Positions 51,661 to 62,260 of a DNA stretch of 64,000 nucleotides are shown here, piece by piece. Origin of the DNA: Symbiodinium microadriaticum. Lineage: Eukaryota > Sar > Dinophyceae > Suessiales > Symbiodiniaceae. Below the pieces are notes generated by a model. That model had not been told where the DNA came from, ran no database searches, and saw only the letters and a list, made by a program, of their open reading frames with translations. Position numbers and translations under genes: made by a program. The stretch covers positions 791,185-855,184 of the forward strand of contig LSRX01000052.1 in NCBI GenBank assembly GCA_001939145.1, given 5' to 3'. Numbering within the stretch: position 1 is the first letter of the stretch; each line of letters begins with the position of its first letter.

Positions 51661-52408
51661 TTTAGGGGTCTAGTGCGTGGTTTAGGGTTTAGGAGTAGCC
51701 CTGATACTGATCGGGTTCCTTGTAGTTGATTGCCCTAATCCCTAGTCACGGCTGTACGTTTTTTTGTTCGGTGCAGGCTTTCAGAAGCTTGTAGAGGGAG
51801 GGTGGTTGGAGGATGTTCTAGGATTTAGAGGTGCAGGGTTGTATGGGAATTCAGGAGGCTTCTGTAGGTTTTGTTATTGAACGGTGCTGCAGGGCTATAT
51901 CGGGTGCTATAATGTTTCAAACGATGTTATAGGGTTTTGTAGGGTTCTATAGGGTGAAGGTTTCGGGTTAAGATACAGGGGTTGTTGTTAGGGTTGGACA
52001 GGGTTTGCTTGATTTTGTTCATCGGCTTTGCTGGCTTAGTTTTGGGTAGTTATGTGTGAGGCTTTTTGCAAGTATAGACGGATTATTGTCAGTAGGGTTC
52101 CGGGTGTTATAAGGGTTTAAGGGTGTTTTGTATTGTTGTGGTGGAGGTTTAGGATTTTTGAGGGCTTGCGAGTCCAGGTCGGCTTTCGGGGATTTCGCAA
52201 TGACCCACCCGGTATCGTCGAAATCGGATATGACTAGTGACCCTTCTTGGGGCAGTGTTCAGGCTCTTCGGTTGTCAACAAGAGCCTCCCTTCCTTGAGG
52301 TGTCGAGTGTTACCTGACTGTAGCTTGCAGCTGTCGTGTGGTGTCCAGGTTCGGGTAGTTTTTCGGACTTTACAGGTGAGGGCTTTTAAAGCTTTGTGAA
52401 GGGTTCAG

Positions 52409-52482
52409 GCTGCGATCACCGTGGCGCCATGCAGCAGATGTGCAACTGGACTTGTCCTTCCCTGCTAGATTTCGAGACTCCC
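52409..52482 (+). CDS. putative exon, Cys-rich
   Basis: After GGTTCAG|G the frame encodes CDHRGAMQQMCNWTCPSLLD then FETP, before GTCAGG. C-x9-C-x3-CP spacing; the NWT sequon could be glycosylated if extracellular. Confidence 0.57.
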
Positions 52483-52489
52483 GTCAGGG

Positions 52490-53235
52490 GCCTCAAAAAG
52501 TAGGATGAAGGTAGGTAGGACTCAGGATCCGTTAAACAAGGACCCTTAGGATTACTTGCCTCCCACCGGTGGATAACGGAAAGCTCAACGCAAACCGCAA
52601 CGGCCTGCCTGCTGAATCCTCAGCCCACGTCCCCCCCCTCCCAAGATGCGACACAACCCAATCCCTAAACCCTAAGGCCCCAGCCCCCCGAAGTAGGTAC
52701 GGTTGAGAGACACTGGACCCCAAAGTAGGTACTATAGAGGTCGACAGAATCAGATCTTTAGTGAGAGTGTTCCCTTATACTCATTAGGCTAGAACGGACC
52801 CCGAAACCTCATACACTAATGATTCAAAAGCTGCTATACTGCTACGTGTACTCCTGCAGCCTCCGGGAACCCTAGAGGCACCGAAAGTATAATAATAATA
52901 CTAATGATAATAATAATAATCATCATCATCATCATCATCGTTTCGGGCTTAGGGTTTAGGCAACACCTTCAGTTCAATCCTTACGACAAAAGTTTGGGGT
53001 TCGCTAGGTAGAAACCACTCAACAAAACCCTACGAAACCTGTACATAGCTTGACTCAACCTCTTTTAAACACTCTTAAATCTTATAAAACTCATCGAGCC
53101 CCGTATAGACGATTTACAATCTTTACACAACAATGTTAATGAACCGTATATCTAAAACTCCCGAAGACCTCCATTGAAACAAGAACTCTAATATAGGGGC
53201 CTAAATCATTACCAATACCATTTGAGCCGCTCTGC
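52490..53235. other. unassigned stretch
   Basis: Low in telomeric repeat. It holds degenerate inverted pieces around 52690-52800, an (ATA)n/(ATC)n microsatellite at 52890-52942 and no supported exon. Confidence 0.45.
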
Positions 53236-53239
53236 CTGA

Positions 53240-53850
53240 AAAGGAGTTTGAGTACTCGTGAGCTGACAGACTGGAGAGGAGGTACCCCCATCACGATGGC
53301 TAAGAAAGCTGGAAAAGGATATGAAAGAGAAGCGGCCACCACGAATGAGAAATTGAAGCTGGAAAGAGTCGCACACCAGACCCAGCTGATCAGCCAGTTC
53401 CTTTGGCGTACGACTGAGGACGGGCCTGTGCTGTTTGTTCTGAAGCCAGGCTATCTGAAGTCTTTGGATGAAGAGTTTGGCATTGGTTGAAAATGAGTGA
53501 AAGCTGGTTTGGGAAGTCTTGAGAGAGAGTACCGAAAGAAAGAAGCGGGAGTGCCGCTAAGCACGGAAGCCTATGAAAGGTACCGCAGAGTTCTTGAGAA
53601 CCTGATGTGGGCGAGTCTCACTCTGCCCCACCTGTCCTATCCTGTTGGATTTCTTGGACCGCTATCAGAGCGAGCCCGACAGCCAAGCTGAAGCCCGTTT
53701 GCGGCGAGTGGTTCGTTGGGTGATGGCGGCTTCCTGAGTATCCACTACATCCGCCTGTCTGACAGATGCTGATTTGTGGGGTCCGTCGGACTGTACACTG
53801 CTGGAGTCTTCATTCCTATGGGAGACACCCACACTCCTGGAGACTCTCAT
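53240..53850 (+). pseudogene. Ty1/copia retrotransposon relic (RT-RNase H boundary)
   Basis: The frame reads LSTEAYERYRRVLENLMWAS then LTLPHLSYPVGFL, matching the copia Y(R/K)xxxGxLMWxxxTRPDLxxxVxxLxR block. After a shift it gives YQSEPDSQAEARLRRVVRWV, then ACLTDADLWGPSDC (the RNase H TDADWxG motif). Two in-frame stops (53488, 53494) and at least two frameshifts show it is dead. Upstream residues (KLERVAHQTQLISQFL) are probably the preceding part. No LTRs found. Confidence 0.65.
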
Positions 53851-54120
53851 GGAACACAGGAGTTCTGGCTTACACGGCCTTGTCAGACACAGTTGGAGTG
53901 ATCTTCTCTTCTTGTTTCACCGCTGCCAATTTTGGGTTGCGCTTCTCGGGCCCATTGCTATCAACACAGTTTAGAACAGAATACTGTTTGAGGGGTTCCT
54001 TATTATAGCTGTAGTATGATGGGCGCCAGAACCCTATTCTCATGTCTAAGACCCAACCCTAGACCCTAAACCCCTAAACACCTAAACCCTAAACCCTTTA
54101 GATTAGAAGCCCATGCAGAG

Positions 54121-54185
54121 GTGTCGAGATGGAGCCCGATGAGCCGCTGATAGGGGGCACCTGCTCCTCATCTGCAGAATCGCAG
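54121..54185 (+). CDS. putative exon, Cys-rich (PLIGGTC module)
   Basis: After TGCAGAG|G the frame encodes VEME then PDEPLIGGTCSSSAESQ, and ends exactly where GTTTAGGGTTTAGGG begins. PDEPLIGGTC aligns with EDGPLVGGTC at 41164; the second Cys of CxxC is missing. Confidence 0.57.
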
Positions 54186-54193
54186 GTTTAGGG

Positions 54194-54264
54194 TTTAGGG
54201 TGTAGGACACATTTCTTTCAAGGGACGATAGGCCCCTTGAATGAAGTGTATCCTACACCCTAAA
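54194..54264. mobile_element. palindrome with telomere-unit ends
   Basis: TTTAGGGTGTAGGACACA is mirrored by TGTATCCTACACCCTAAA, with TTCAAGGG/CCCCTTGAA inside. The ends are telomere units. Confidence 0.75.
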
Positions 54265-54984
54265 CCTTAATTTTTTCCAGCAATTCTAGTTTGTAGATCC
54301 TTGGGGGGGGTTTGGATACCTTTGAATCCAGCAACCTGCGGTATCAAGGGTTACATAAGGGCGTTCGGGGCTCGGATGTCCGAGTCATGGGGGTTTAGGG
54401 TTTAGGGTTCGAGGGTTAGGGTTTAATTAGGATTGAGGGTTTGGGGTTTAGGGTTTATGAATGTCCCCCAGTTATCAGGATTGTGAGAACTCCAGGTTTT
54501 TTAGGGGTTTAGGGCTTGGGGTTTTCCTGGTCATTCTTAAGGGCCCGAAGGGGGAATCTGAATAAACATCCGCCCCGAAAAAATGTAGGCTTCTTAGGGT
54601 TCAGGTAGGGTTTAAGGAATCCCATACAGTGGACATAGCATACAGCAGGTGCCTAAAACTTGGAACACGATTTTCCCTATGCCCTTGAGGTAAGGCTCTA
54701 CGGACTCATCTAAGGATTCATATCTAAAGGCTTTTGGGCCGAACTACCGAATTATAAGGGGATATAAAAAATAAATAAATAAATAAATATATATATATAT
54801 ATATATTCTGGGCTATTCCGAGCCTTATGCTGACGGTATATCGTAGGAATCCCAGCGCAGATCGTCCTTCTCCCATACTTGTAAGCCCACAGTCACAGAA
54901 TCAGGTCTGTCCCCTAAACCATAGCCCTATGCTTCGTTTAAGGTTTAGGGTTCTGATAGTTTGGGGTTTAGGGTTTAAGGTTTG

Positions 54985-55050
54985 GGGTTCTTATAGTCAG
55001 GGCCCTAGACCCCTCAAGGACCCAAGAATAAGGTCCTTGGAAGCAAGCAT
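54985..55050. mobile_element. short dispersed element, family P12
   Basis: TTCTTATAGTCAGGGCCCTA, then CAAGGACCCAAGAATAAGG and TTGGAAGCAAGCATAAGG. Confidence 0.5.
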
Positions 55051-55373
55051 AAGGTAAGCCCAGCCCATGCTGTGCGTTCTATAGGTGCCTGCGTACCCAA
55101 GAACATAGGTGTAAGAGCCGCGACCGCCGTTGTGATTCGAGCCTATAGCCTGACACACGGTTTTGTGTTAGGGTTTAAGGTTTCGGGTGGAGTAGTGCTT
55201 AGGGCGCAGGCCGCACAGACTCAGATAGATTGAACAACTCTCATTGGCCTGTCTCGAGTCTTGCAAGATCTTGAAGAAAACGCTAAACCCTATAAATCCT
55301 TAAACTTTAAACCCTGAAGAAGCTCGACCTCAAACTTTTCAATCTTGAACCTTCAGCCTTCCGCGTGTTCAAG

Positions 55374-55443
55374 GTGACCTCTGCGTGGCACCTTGTGAGT
55401 CCTGTCTGTCTGCCACAGCACCACGGCAAGAACACGCTCCCAT
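55374..55443 (+). CDS. putative exon, Cys-rich
   Basis: After TTCAAG|G the frame encodes DLCVAPCESCLSATAPRQEH then AP, before GTGCCA. C-x3-C-x2-C. The acceptor tract upstream is weak. Confidence 0.5.
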
Positions 55444-55555
55444 GTGCCAATATAACTTATACAAAATATGCCTATTCTATTCTTTGGCCGTAAAGTGGTC
55501 CTCATATAGCCCCTAAGCCCCAAACCCCTAAACCCCTAAACCATGTAGTATATGG

Positions 55556-55651
55556 GTAGTTCCCTAAATTAGGGTCCCGTTTGGGTCCCCCATATAGTAC
55601 GGCACCCTTATGAAAAGGACTCTAAAAGGGACCCTACTTTAGAGAACTACC
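55556..55651. mobile_element. MITE-like palindrome, family P7, best copy
   Basis: GTAGTTCCCTAAATTAGGGT is mirrored by CCCTACTTTAGAGAACTACC. Confidence 0.78.
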
Positions 55652-55678
55652 CTCTACGTGTACATACTTTGGCCATTT

Positions 55679-55781
55679 CCCTAAGGGTCCATGTACTCAT
55701 ATAGTATATACATGAAAGTAGTCCCTATATAGGTACATTGGAGCCAAAGTATATAGTATTTGGGCACATGGACTCTCAGGG
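55679..55781. mobile_element. MITE-like palindrome, family P1
   Basis: CCCTAAGGGTCCATGTACTC and GGGCACATGGACTCTCAGGG ends. A solo right end (GGGTACATGGACCCCTAGGG) lies at 55863. Confidence 0.8.
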
Positions 55782-55969
55782 AAACCCTAAACCCTAAACC
55801 TTAAACCCTAAACCTTAAACCCTAAACCCTATAGACCCTAAACCCTAAACCTTAGGGTTCCATTTGGGTACATGGACCCCTAGGGTTTGAAGCAGTCCCC
55901 ATCGCTACCTTAGGGCCACAGGGACCTTCCGGGCCTTAGGGTCTGTGAAGCAGTTGAGCGGTTCGTGTC

Positions 55970-56155
55970 TTAGGGTTTAGGGCTTTAGGGTTTTAGGGTT
56001 TAGGGTTTTAGGTTTTTAGGGTTTAGGGTTTTAGGGTTTTAGGGTTTAGGGTATTAGGGTTTTAGGGTTTTAGGGTTTTAGGGTTTTAGGGTTTAGGGTA
56101 TTAGGGTTTTAGGGTTTTAGGGTTTTAGGGTTTTAGGGTTTTAGGGTTTAGGGTG
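55970..56155 (+). repeat. TTTTAGGG array
   Basis: About 22 units, mostly the octamer TTTTAGGG with TTTAGGG interspersed; the most regular array in the window. Confidence 0.93.
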
Positions 56156-56159
56156 GTCG

Positions 56160-57014
56160 GAGCACCCGTAGCTTCGGAGCGTTCGCCATGCGCCTATATG
56201 CATATACAGAGGAGTTTTTCGTATCTTAGAGAAGCACATATTCATGTTAGGCCCAGTGTAACCTACAGCCGACAATGGGATCTAAGCATATGAGTCGCGT
56301 CCCCAAGAGGTCTCTTGCGAATTAAACTACCTCGCCACTGGAAGTCCTACAGTCAGCACCTGAGGAACTCGGCATTTTCTGGCATGGGGACGTGCGCATC
56401 GCCACGCCTGATAATGCTGTTCTTTTTCCATCATCTTCACCACGTCCGTTTTTCCCACGGTGTTTACCTTATAATCTATAAATGCTATATCGTGAGAGTC
56501 TTTTAAGATTACGGCCCCGTGTCGCTGGATGATTGAGTTACGACCGTAGGGACATTCATTCACTGTAACACGACACCCGATGAATTGGCAGGTTAAGGCC
56601 CCTCATGTGCAGGGACTCGCTGGTAAGCCCTATAAACGATTCTACGGGGGTTGGAGGCTTTGAGGCTTCCAACCTTCCCGCCCCCTACTCCCCATACCCT
56701 CTTGTAAACCTTAAACCCTCATGAACCCCAGAAGCGACGTAATTGGAGTTATAGGTATGACTTGAGCAACCTTTCCCTGACGAGATCTCTATTGGGTTTA
56801 GGGCTAAACCCTCCACTCTGCACCCGAAACCCGAAAGCCCTACACCCTAAACCTGAAACTTTACCCAAACCCACAAAGCAACTGGCCCAACGCTCACAAA
56901 AGGTTATCTTCTACATACTTTTGGGGTCCGGGTTATTAAGCCGTAAGGCCGTAATCCGAGGGTTTAGCGAGTGGGACTTCGACGCCGAAGCAAGACATGC
57001 AAAAAAACGCCCAG
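56160..57014. other. unassigned stretch
   Basis: A repeat-free patch at 56290-56600 has ORFs on both strands (minus: HDIAFIDYKVNTVGKTDVVK), none recognised. CCCTAAA units lie at 56700-56870 and a P13-like end (CTACATACTTTTGGGGTCC) at 56912. Confidence 0.35.
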
Positions 57015-57066
57015 GAGTGCGCGTCATGCAAGGGCGGAACGTATTTGCGCCCGGCCTGCATGTACG
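57015..57066 (+). CDS. putative exon, Cys-rich (GGTYLRP module)
   Basis: After GCCCAG|G the frame encodes ECASCKGGTYLRPACMY, before GTTTGC (an earlier GTACGG is possible). C-x2-CxGGTYLxPxC parallels GGTYFDP at 45760. The ORF continues upstream, so the exon may start earlier. Confidence 0.57.
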
Positions 57067-57260
57067 GTTTGCTTGTGGCTTTGCATGGTTTACATGTAAC
57101 CCCAACCCTAAACCCTACAAATCCTCTTGTCATAGGGTCTGAACCCCTTAGGCGTAGGGCCTTTTGGATTTGCAAGTATATAGGGAGTCTCGGGGTCTGT
57201 CCGGAGGTTTAGGGCGTAAGGTAAGACGTAGGCCCAGGTCTTTGCACTGCATTTCCGGAA

Positions 57261-57354
57261 CCCTAAGGGTCCATGTACTCATAGGGTATATAGATTGGCC
57301 CCAGAGGGACTACTTTAAGGCCAATGTATGTACTATATGAGTACATGGACCCTT
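57261..57354. mobile_element. MITE-like palindrome, family P1
   Basis: CCCTAAGGGTCCATGTACTC and GAGTACATGGACCCTT ends, internally shortened. Confidence 0.8.
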
Positions 57355-57823
57355 CAACACTGGAATTAGGTTTTACCCTAAGGCTCAAAATAGCCCCAAA
57401 GCCTCAAATAGTCCCTAAACCCCTAAACCCCTAAACCCTAAACCCTAATGGTCTTTGGGCCCAACTGCCTTAAAATGTGAGTCCTCAGAGCCTTAGGGTG
57501 AGGGTTTAGGGTTCATCCCAGAGCAGCTCTAAGATCGCTGTCCGAGGTGTAATACGCATTGGTCCACGGTTTCTGGCTTAGAGGCTTGGGGATGTGCAGG
57601 TTTAAGGTTGTTTGTTTACGTTTGCTTCAGGGTTCAGGGGTTTAGGATTTGGAGTTTAGGGTTTAGGGTTTGGGGCTGCAGGTTGGTTTTGGGTCTGCAC
57701 TGGGGCTTTGAACATTGTATGTCCGTAGCGATATGAGTGACTGTATGTTTGGGGATACCCGAACCCCCGAAGTGGGCAAAACCAGGTCTACATAGTGTTG
57801 GGTCCAGGTACTGGTATAGTATA

Positions 57824-57906
57824 CCCATAGGCTCCTTAGTAGTTCGTTTTGCTTTATAGGATCCTAAGTATAAACCACGAAAAGGAACTACTAAGGAGCC
57901 TATAGG
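57824..57906. mobile_element. MITE-like palindrome, family P3, best arms
   Basis: CCCATAGGCTCCTTAGTAGT is mirrored by ACTACTAAGGAGCCTATAGG. Confidence 0.8.
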
Positions 57907-58216
57907 TAGTAACACACACCTGCCTCAGATAGTTTGTATTTTTAATTTAGGGTTTCGACGACGGCTTTGAGGTTCCAAGCTGAAGTCGTCTCCGACACTC
58001 GATGCTGAAAGTGGAAGCCCCTCCAAGGTACTTACCTTCTTAAAGCCACTAAGACCCATACGGTCCCGGTTGGTGGGTGTCTAAGTTAGAATCGAGGATA
58101 ATCGGGGATCTAGGTATACCCTGCAGGTATTGTCACAGCGCTTGGATTGGGTAGTGCTGTGCTTGCAGTGTCAGCCCGCAGCCCGAAGCCCCAAGCGCAG
58201 GACTCATTTGGACCCT

Positions 58217-58330
58217 GCTTTCTGGGCCCAGGGAACTTAGTACTAGGTTCCCCAGTAGTACCCTTTTACCCTTTTTCTTTTTGGGGTCCAAAAACTTAAN
58301 TTAAGGGGCTACTGGGGTACCTAGAGTAAG
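58217..58330. mobile_element. palindrome with an ambiguous base
   Basis: CTTAGTACTAGGTTCCCCAG is mirrored by CTACTGGGGTACCTAGAGTAAG. Base 58300 is N, probably at the loop. A related AGTAATACCCTTTTGCCCTT piece lies near 41664. Confidence 0.6.
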
Positions 58331-58429
58331 CAGGGCTGTAATTACGCTTTACCTAGTATGTCCTAGTTACAAACCTTGCTTACAAAGTCCCATGGGCCTT
58401 TAGACAAGGCCATGAACTCCCAAAAAACC

Positions 58430-58560
58430 CTAAACCTAAACCCCTACAGCCCTAAACCCTAAACCCCTAAGCCCGTAAACCCTAAGCCCCTAAACCCCTA
58501 AAACCTAAATCCCAAATCCCTAAACCCCTAAAGCCGAAACCCCTAAACCCCTAAACCGAA
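58430..58560 (-). repeat. CCCTAAA/CCCCTAAA array
   Basis: About 16 units with CCTAAGCC variants. Confidence 0.88.
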
Positions 58561-58599
58561 AATCGTAAAGCGCAGAGCATTGGACCCAGAAAGCCCAAG

Positions 58600-58674
58600 G
58601 AACCCCTACGACGGTTCCTGCCGCTTCGACTGTCCACCGGACACCTACATGAAGGGCACAGGCGCGAACAACTT
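58600..58674 (+). CDS. putative exon, Cys-rich furin-like protein
   Basis: After CCCAAG|G the frame encodes NPYD then GSCRFDCPPDTYMKGTGANN then L, before GTAGGG. DGxC-x3-CPPDTYMKGTG is a clear furin-like half repeat, related to 34580 and 45760. Confidence 0.66.
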
Positions 58675-58679
58675 GTAGG

Positions 58680-58790
58680 GCTTATAGGGTTTATAGGGCC
58701 TATAGGTTTTATAAGGTTTAGGGTTTTAAGGGCTTTATATGGTTTAGGGTTTATAGGGCTTATAGAGTTTATGGGGTTTAGGGGCTAGTT
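58680..58790 (+). repeat. TTTATAGGG array
   Basis: Variant G-rich units (TTTATAGGGCTTATAGGG). Confidence 0.8.
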
Positions 58791-58794
58791 GTGG

Positions 58795-60170
58795 AGGTTC
58801 ACAGTAGATGTATGCCGTATACCATCTTAATGTCAGATTCAGGAAGCCTCCAACTGCAAATTCCAGTCTTTCTCTTGCTTGAATATTCTTGTGTACGCAG
58901 TTGTATGTAGGTTGACAGGTACTTCACATTAAGGCAGCAGTACTTAAACTTAGAGCTACCTTTTTTGACACTGCGTATATTCTTATTTTTCCCTGCAACC
59001 AAATCCTTCTACACTGTACCTAATAATGTAGAATTTTAAATGAGTACCAACATTATTCCTCTGGATAATATACGCAGTGGGTTCTTTTAGATAAGGTGGT
59101 TATAACTCTTGCAATGTACTTAGAGTTAAAGCTAGAAGTTATAAGTCCTGTTACAAATATGTGCAACTGAGTTGTATTTAGAAGTTATCTTATGCTAGCG
59201 TTTCTTTCGTTCTTTCGTTCTTGTAACTATTTCAAAGTGCCCGGCTATCTATTTCTATCTTTGTTGCTTTGTTTTGGCGTGCAACACTCCACAAATTATA
59301 TGTGGATTTGGCACACGCGCGACCTCTGAGGCCGTACATTTTTCAGTCGCTGTCTTAGATTATAATCTCCGACCCTATTTCAGCAAACTCCTGTCCTGGA
59401 TCTATGATCGCAAGCCCCAAAGTTTTTTCATTTTTTTTGAAAAGGCCTGAGCCCTTACCCAAAGAACGTATTTTAAGAAAAGCTGCCCAAACGAGAGGGC
59501 TTCAATGGTTTCTGTAAATAAATTCTCCGCGCATCGTTGGTCCTCAGATTCAGCATTGCAGGACCTTCCTAGACATGCATCATGTGGATTTCCTCGCTAT
59601 GTTCCGCCCTTGCCAGACCCTCCTGAACATGCGGCAATCGACCCCCCCTCAGTTGGCAGGATTCTAGGATTCGTGTGACACTGCTTGCTGGTGCTTGCGA
59701 ATGCTACTCCACGATCTCGGGTCAACTCCCTTAGCGCCAGACCTCGGCTCATGCAATCGAGAACCTTTGTCGGCTACGCATAGAAACATAATTAATTGAA
59801 TCATATGCCAGTGTGCAAACGAAACACTGAAACGGCACAATCCAAAGCCCGGCACATGCCCAAGAACCATTCCAGCAAGAGCAGGCCTGCGCGCATCGCG
59901 AAGCCATGCAGTATCCAAATCCCTGCCCCAAGGGGCGAAGGACACAGAGGTTAAGGCTTTTGGACCCAAATACCAAACTATATAAGGCTGTTGGGCTAGT
60001 TTGATCCTAAGCCCTTTATAAAACTTATGATAGGGTCATACCCTTTTTTCAGGGCTGTATCATATAACGGTCCTAACCATAAAACTATAGGTGCACTCAA
60101 AAAACGGTTAGGGCATGACCCTCTAGTCTAGGAATAACTTGATCACACTGTGTTAGACTGAACTCCACGA
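58795..60170. other. repeat-free, AT-richer island
   Basis: About 1.35 kb almost without telomere-like units. Minus ORFs at 59664-59976 (about 100 and 75 codons) overlap each other and show no domain. A degenerate inverted region lies at 60000-60150. No gene supported. Confidence 0.45.
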
Positions 60171-60304
60171 AACCCTATGCCCTAAACCCTAAACTCATAC
60201 GTCTTCCTTATAAACACCTTTTCACTGCTTCACACTGTTTTGGACAGGTAAACCAGCTAAACCGAGCCCATGGAGAAAGCCTAAACTCGAGCCCACGGAG
60301 ACAG

Positions 60305-60346
60305 GAGATGTTGGACGGCTCTGCGAACCCTGGCTGCATCTGTGAG
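60305..60346 (+). CDS. possible short exon
   Basis: After GAGACAG|G the frame encodes EM then LDGSANPGCICE, before GTTTTC. The end phase (0) fits the 61469 exon. Confidence 0.4.
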
Positions 60347-61199
60347 GTTTTCTCGCTCAGGGTCTGTCGGTTTAGGGCTTTACGGGTTTAGGGTTTAGGC
60401 TTTGGGGCTGTGCCTTGAACTACCGAGACCTACTGTTTTGATTGTAGGGTCTCTATATATTCCACCCTGCGGTTTGTTGTAAGGTTCTTACGAAAAAGTA
60501 GGTTCTGATAGTTGAAGGGTAGCGCTTTAGGGATTAGGGTTTAGGGTTCGGGTGTGGGATGCAAGTGTGGGATTTGAAACTTGGGCTGCTGTTTCAGATT
60601 TTCGGATTGAGGAGTTTGTTCTCGAAGGTTCTGTGTGAGGATCACAGGGACCATGCCGTGGCCCCGGCAAGGGCCAGGAGGAACCACGTGTAAGTTTTGA
60701 CGGTGGGTCATGTGCTGGCAGCGCACTGTGGGATTTGGGACGTAAGCTGCAGTGACTCCAGCGCCTGTTTTGTTTGAGCCATGGTTTCCCTGTCAGGTAG
60801 AAACTTGCGGGTCAACTATAGGCTATGTAGTGGCATGGACCCTTAGTGAATCGTTGTTGCACACCTTCTATGGGGGGGGGGGAAATGCAAGCCATCTATT
60901 TTGTCGTCGGGTCCACAATGGCGTCCTTGAAAAAAACATTAAAAAACACAAGCGCCAAGCTTGGCAACATCCTGTAAGCCTTAGACTCTAGACGATGACA
61001 CTAGAGTTATTCTAGTAGACCCTTCCGAAAGCCCCCCAAAGCCCTTGTGCAACCCTGTGGAGAAAAGCAAGAGTCTGGGTAGGACCAACACCAATATCCC
61101 TCAAGGAATATTCCTAGAGCCACGCTCGGAAACCATATATCATATAGAGGCACAGAAGTAGGGAGAGCTGAATGGCTATTCCTCAGTTGAGGTGTCTTG

Positions 61200-61383
61200 A
61201 GCTCTCTGGAAACTCCAAAACCACTGAATTAAGGAATAAACCTTAAATTATCATAGGAACCCTAATAAGATTTAAGGTACATTCCTTATATTCCTTTATT
61301 CCCTTATAGATCCCTTTGAGGAACCCTTTAAGGGTACCTATTCCTTAATTAAGGGGCTTTGGAGTCTTGAGCTCTCTGGAAAC
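61200..61383. mobile_element. P2-type palindrome flanked by a 20-bp direct repeat
   Basis: CTCCAAAACCACTGAATTAA is mirrored by CTTAATTAAGGGGCTTTGGAG in variant form. GTCTTGAGCTCTCTGGAAAC stands at both sides (61194 and 61364). Confidence 0.65.
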
Positions 61384-61450
61384 ACCCTAAACCCTAAACC
61401 CTATAAGCCCTAAACCCTAAACCCTAAACCCTAAAACCCTAAACCCTAAA
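61384..61450 (-). repeat. CCCTAAA array
   Basis: About nine units ending 19 bp before the next exon. Confidence 0.88.
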
Positions 61451-61468
61451 ACCACTGGGCCAACCCAG

Positions 61469-61536
61469 GTCTTCTGCCCTTTTGGCACCTACGGTTGCCT
61501 GAACGAGACGTATGCACTCTCGCCGATGCCTCAGGG
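61469..61536 (+). CDS. putative exon, Cys-rich furin-like protein (NETY module)
   Basis: After AACCCAG|G the frame encodes VFCPFGTYGCLNETYALSPM then PQG, before a consensus GTGAGC donor. CPFGTYxCLNETY combines the CPxGxY and NETY motifs. Best splice signals of the set. Confidence 0.65.
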
Positions 61537-61809
61537 GTGAGCGGGGTTTCTTGTTTCATAGGTGTTTGACAAATTTCAGGTTTCGAACTCAGGTTTGTGA
61601 AATTATTCTCTGAGTGGTGGAAGTGCGCTCATGGTCTTTGGAATTGCTTGCCAGGGCTAGTTTGTTGATCGAGTCTTTGAAGGCTCGGCAGATTTTTCCA
61701 ATAGCAGATTTTTCCAATGGCAGACAGAAGCTTTAAACACCCCTAAACCCTGAACCCCTAAACCCTTAAAGCCACTTGGAGCCTTAAAACCCTGAAGCCC
61801 TGCAGAGTA

Positions 61810-61990
61810 GGTAACATTTGACCTTCTTTTGGGTACTATAATCCCTAATAGAATCTCAATAGAACCCCTTGTATAATCCCAAATCAGTTCCCTATGATAC
61901 TTAACAAGTACGGTTCTTTTTGGTACTATAGTCCCTATATAATCCAAAAGGTTAGTCTTTAGTTCCCCGTGGTAACAGGTAAGGTTCTTT
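61810..61990. mobile_element. degenerate palindrome with doubled arm
   Basis: TTCTTTTGGGTACTATAATCC and TTCTTTTTGGTACTATAGTCC (shown in part) repeat about 105 bp apart, with AACAGGTAAGGTTCTTTTGG at the end. Confidence 0.45.
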
Positions 61991-62236
61991 TGGGAAGCTT
62001 ATGGTTGGAAGGGCATCAGCTTCTTGGCGTCTGGGAGTTGCAAGGCTTTCGGCCCACTGTGAAAGGGGCCGTAAGGCTTTAGAAGTTGAGCAGTGTGTTG
62101 TGGTATGTTGTATTGTACCAAAGTTATATTGCATAGAATAATATAGTAATAAAATCATATTGTAGTATAGTCTTCTTCTTGCAAAAGTTATTGTGTACAT
62201 GTATATACATATACACATACACACATGCCTGCTTAT

Positions 62237-62260
62237 CACACACACACACACACACACACA

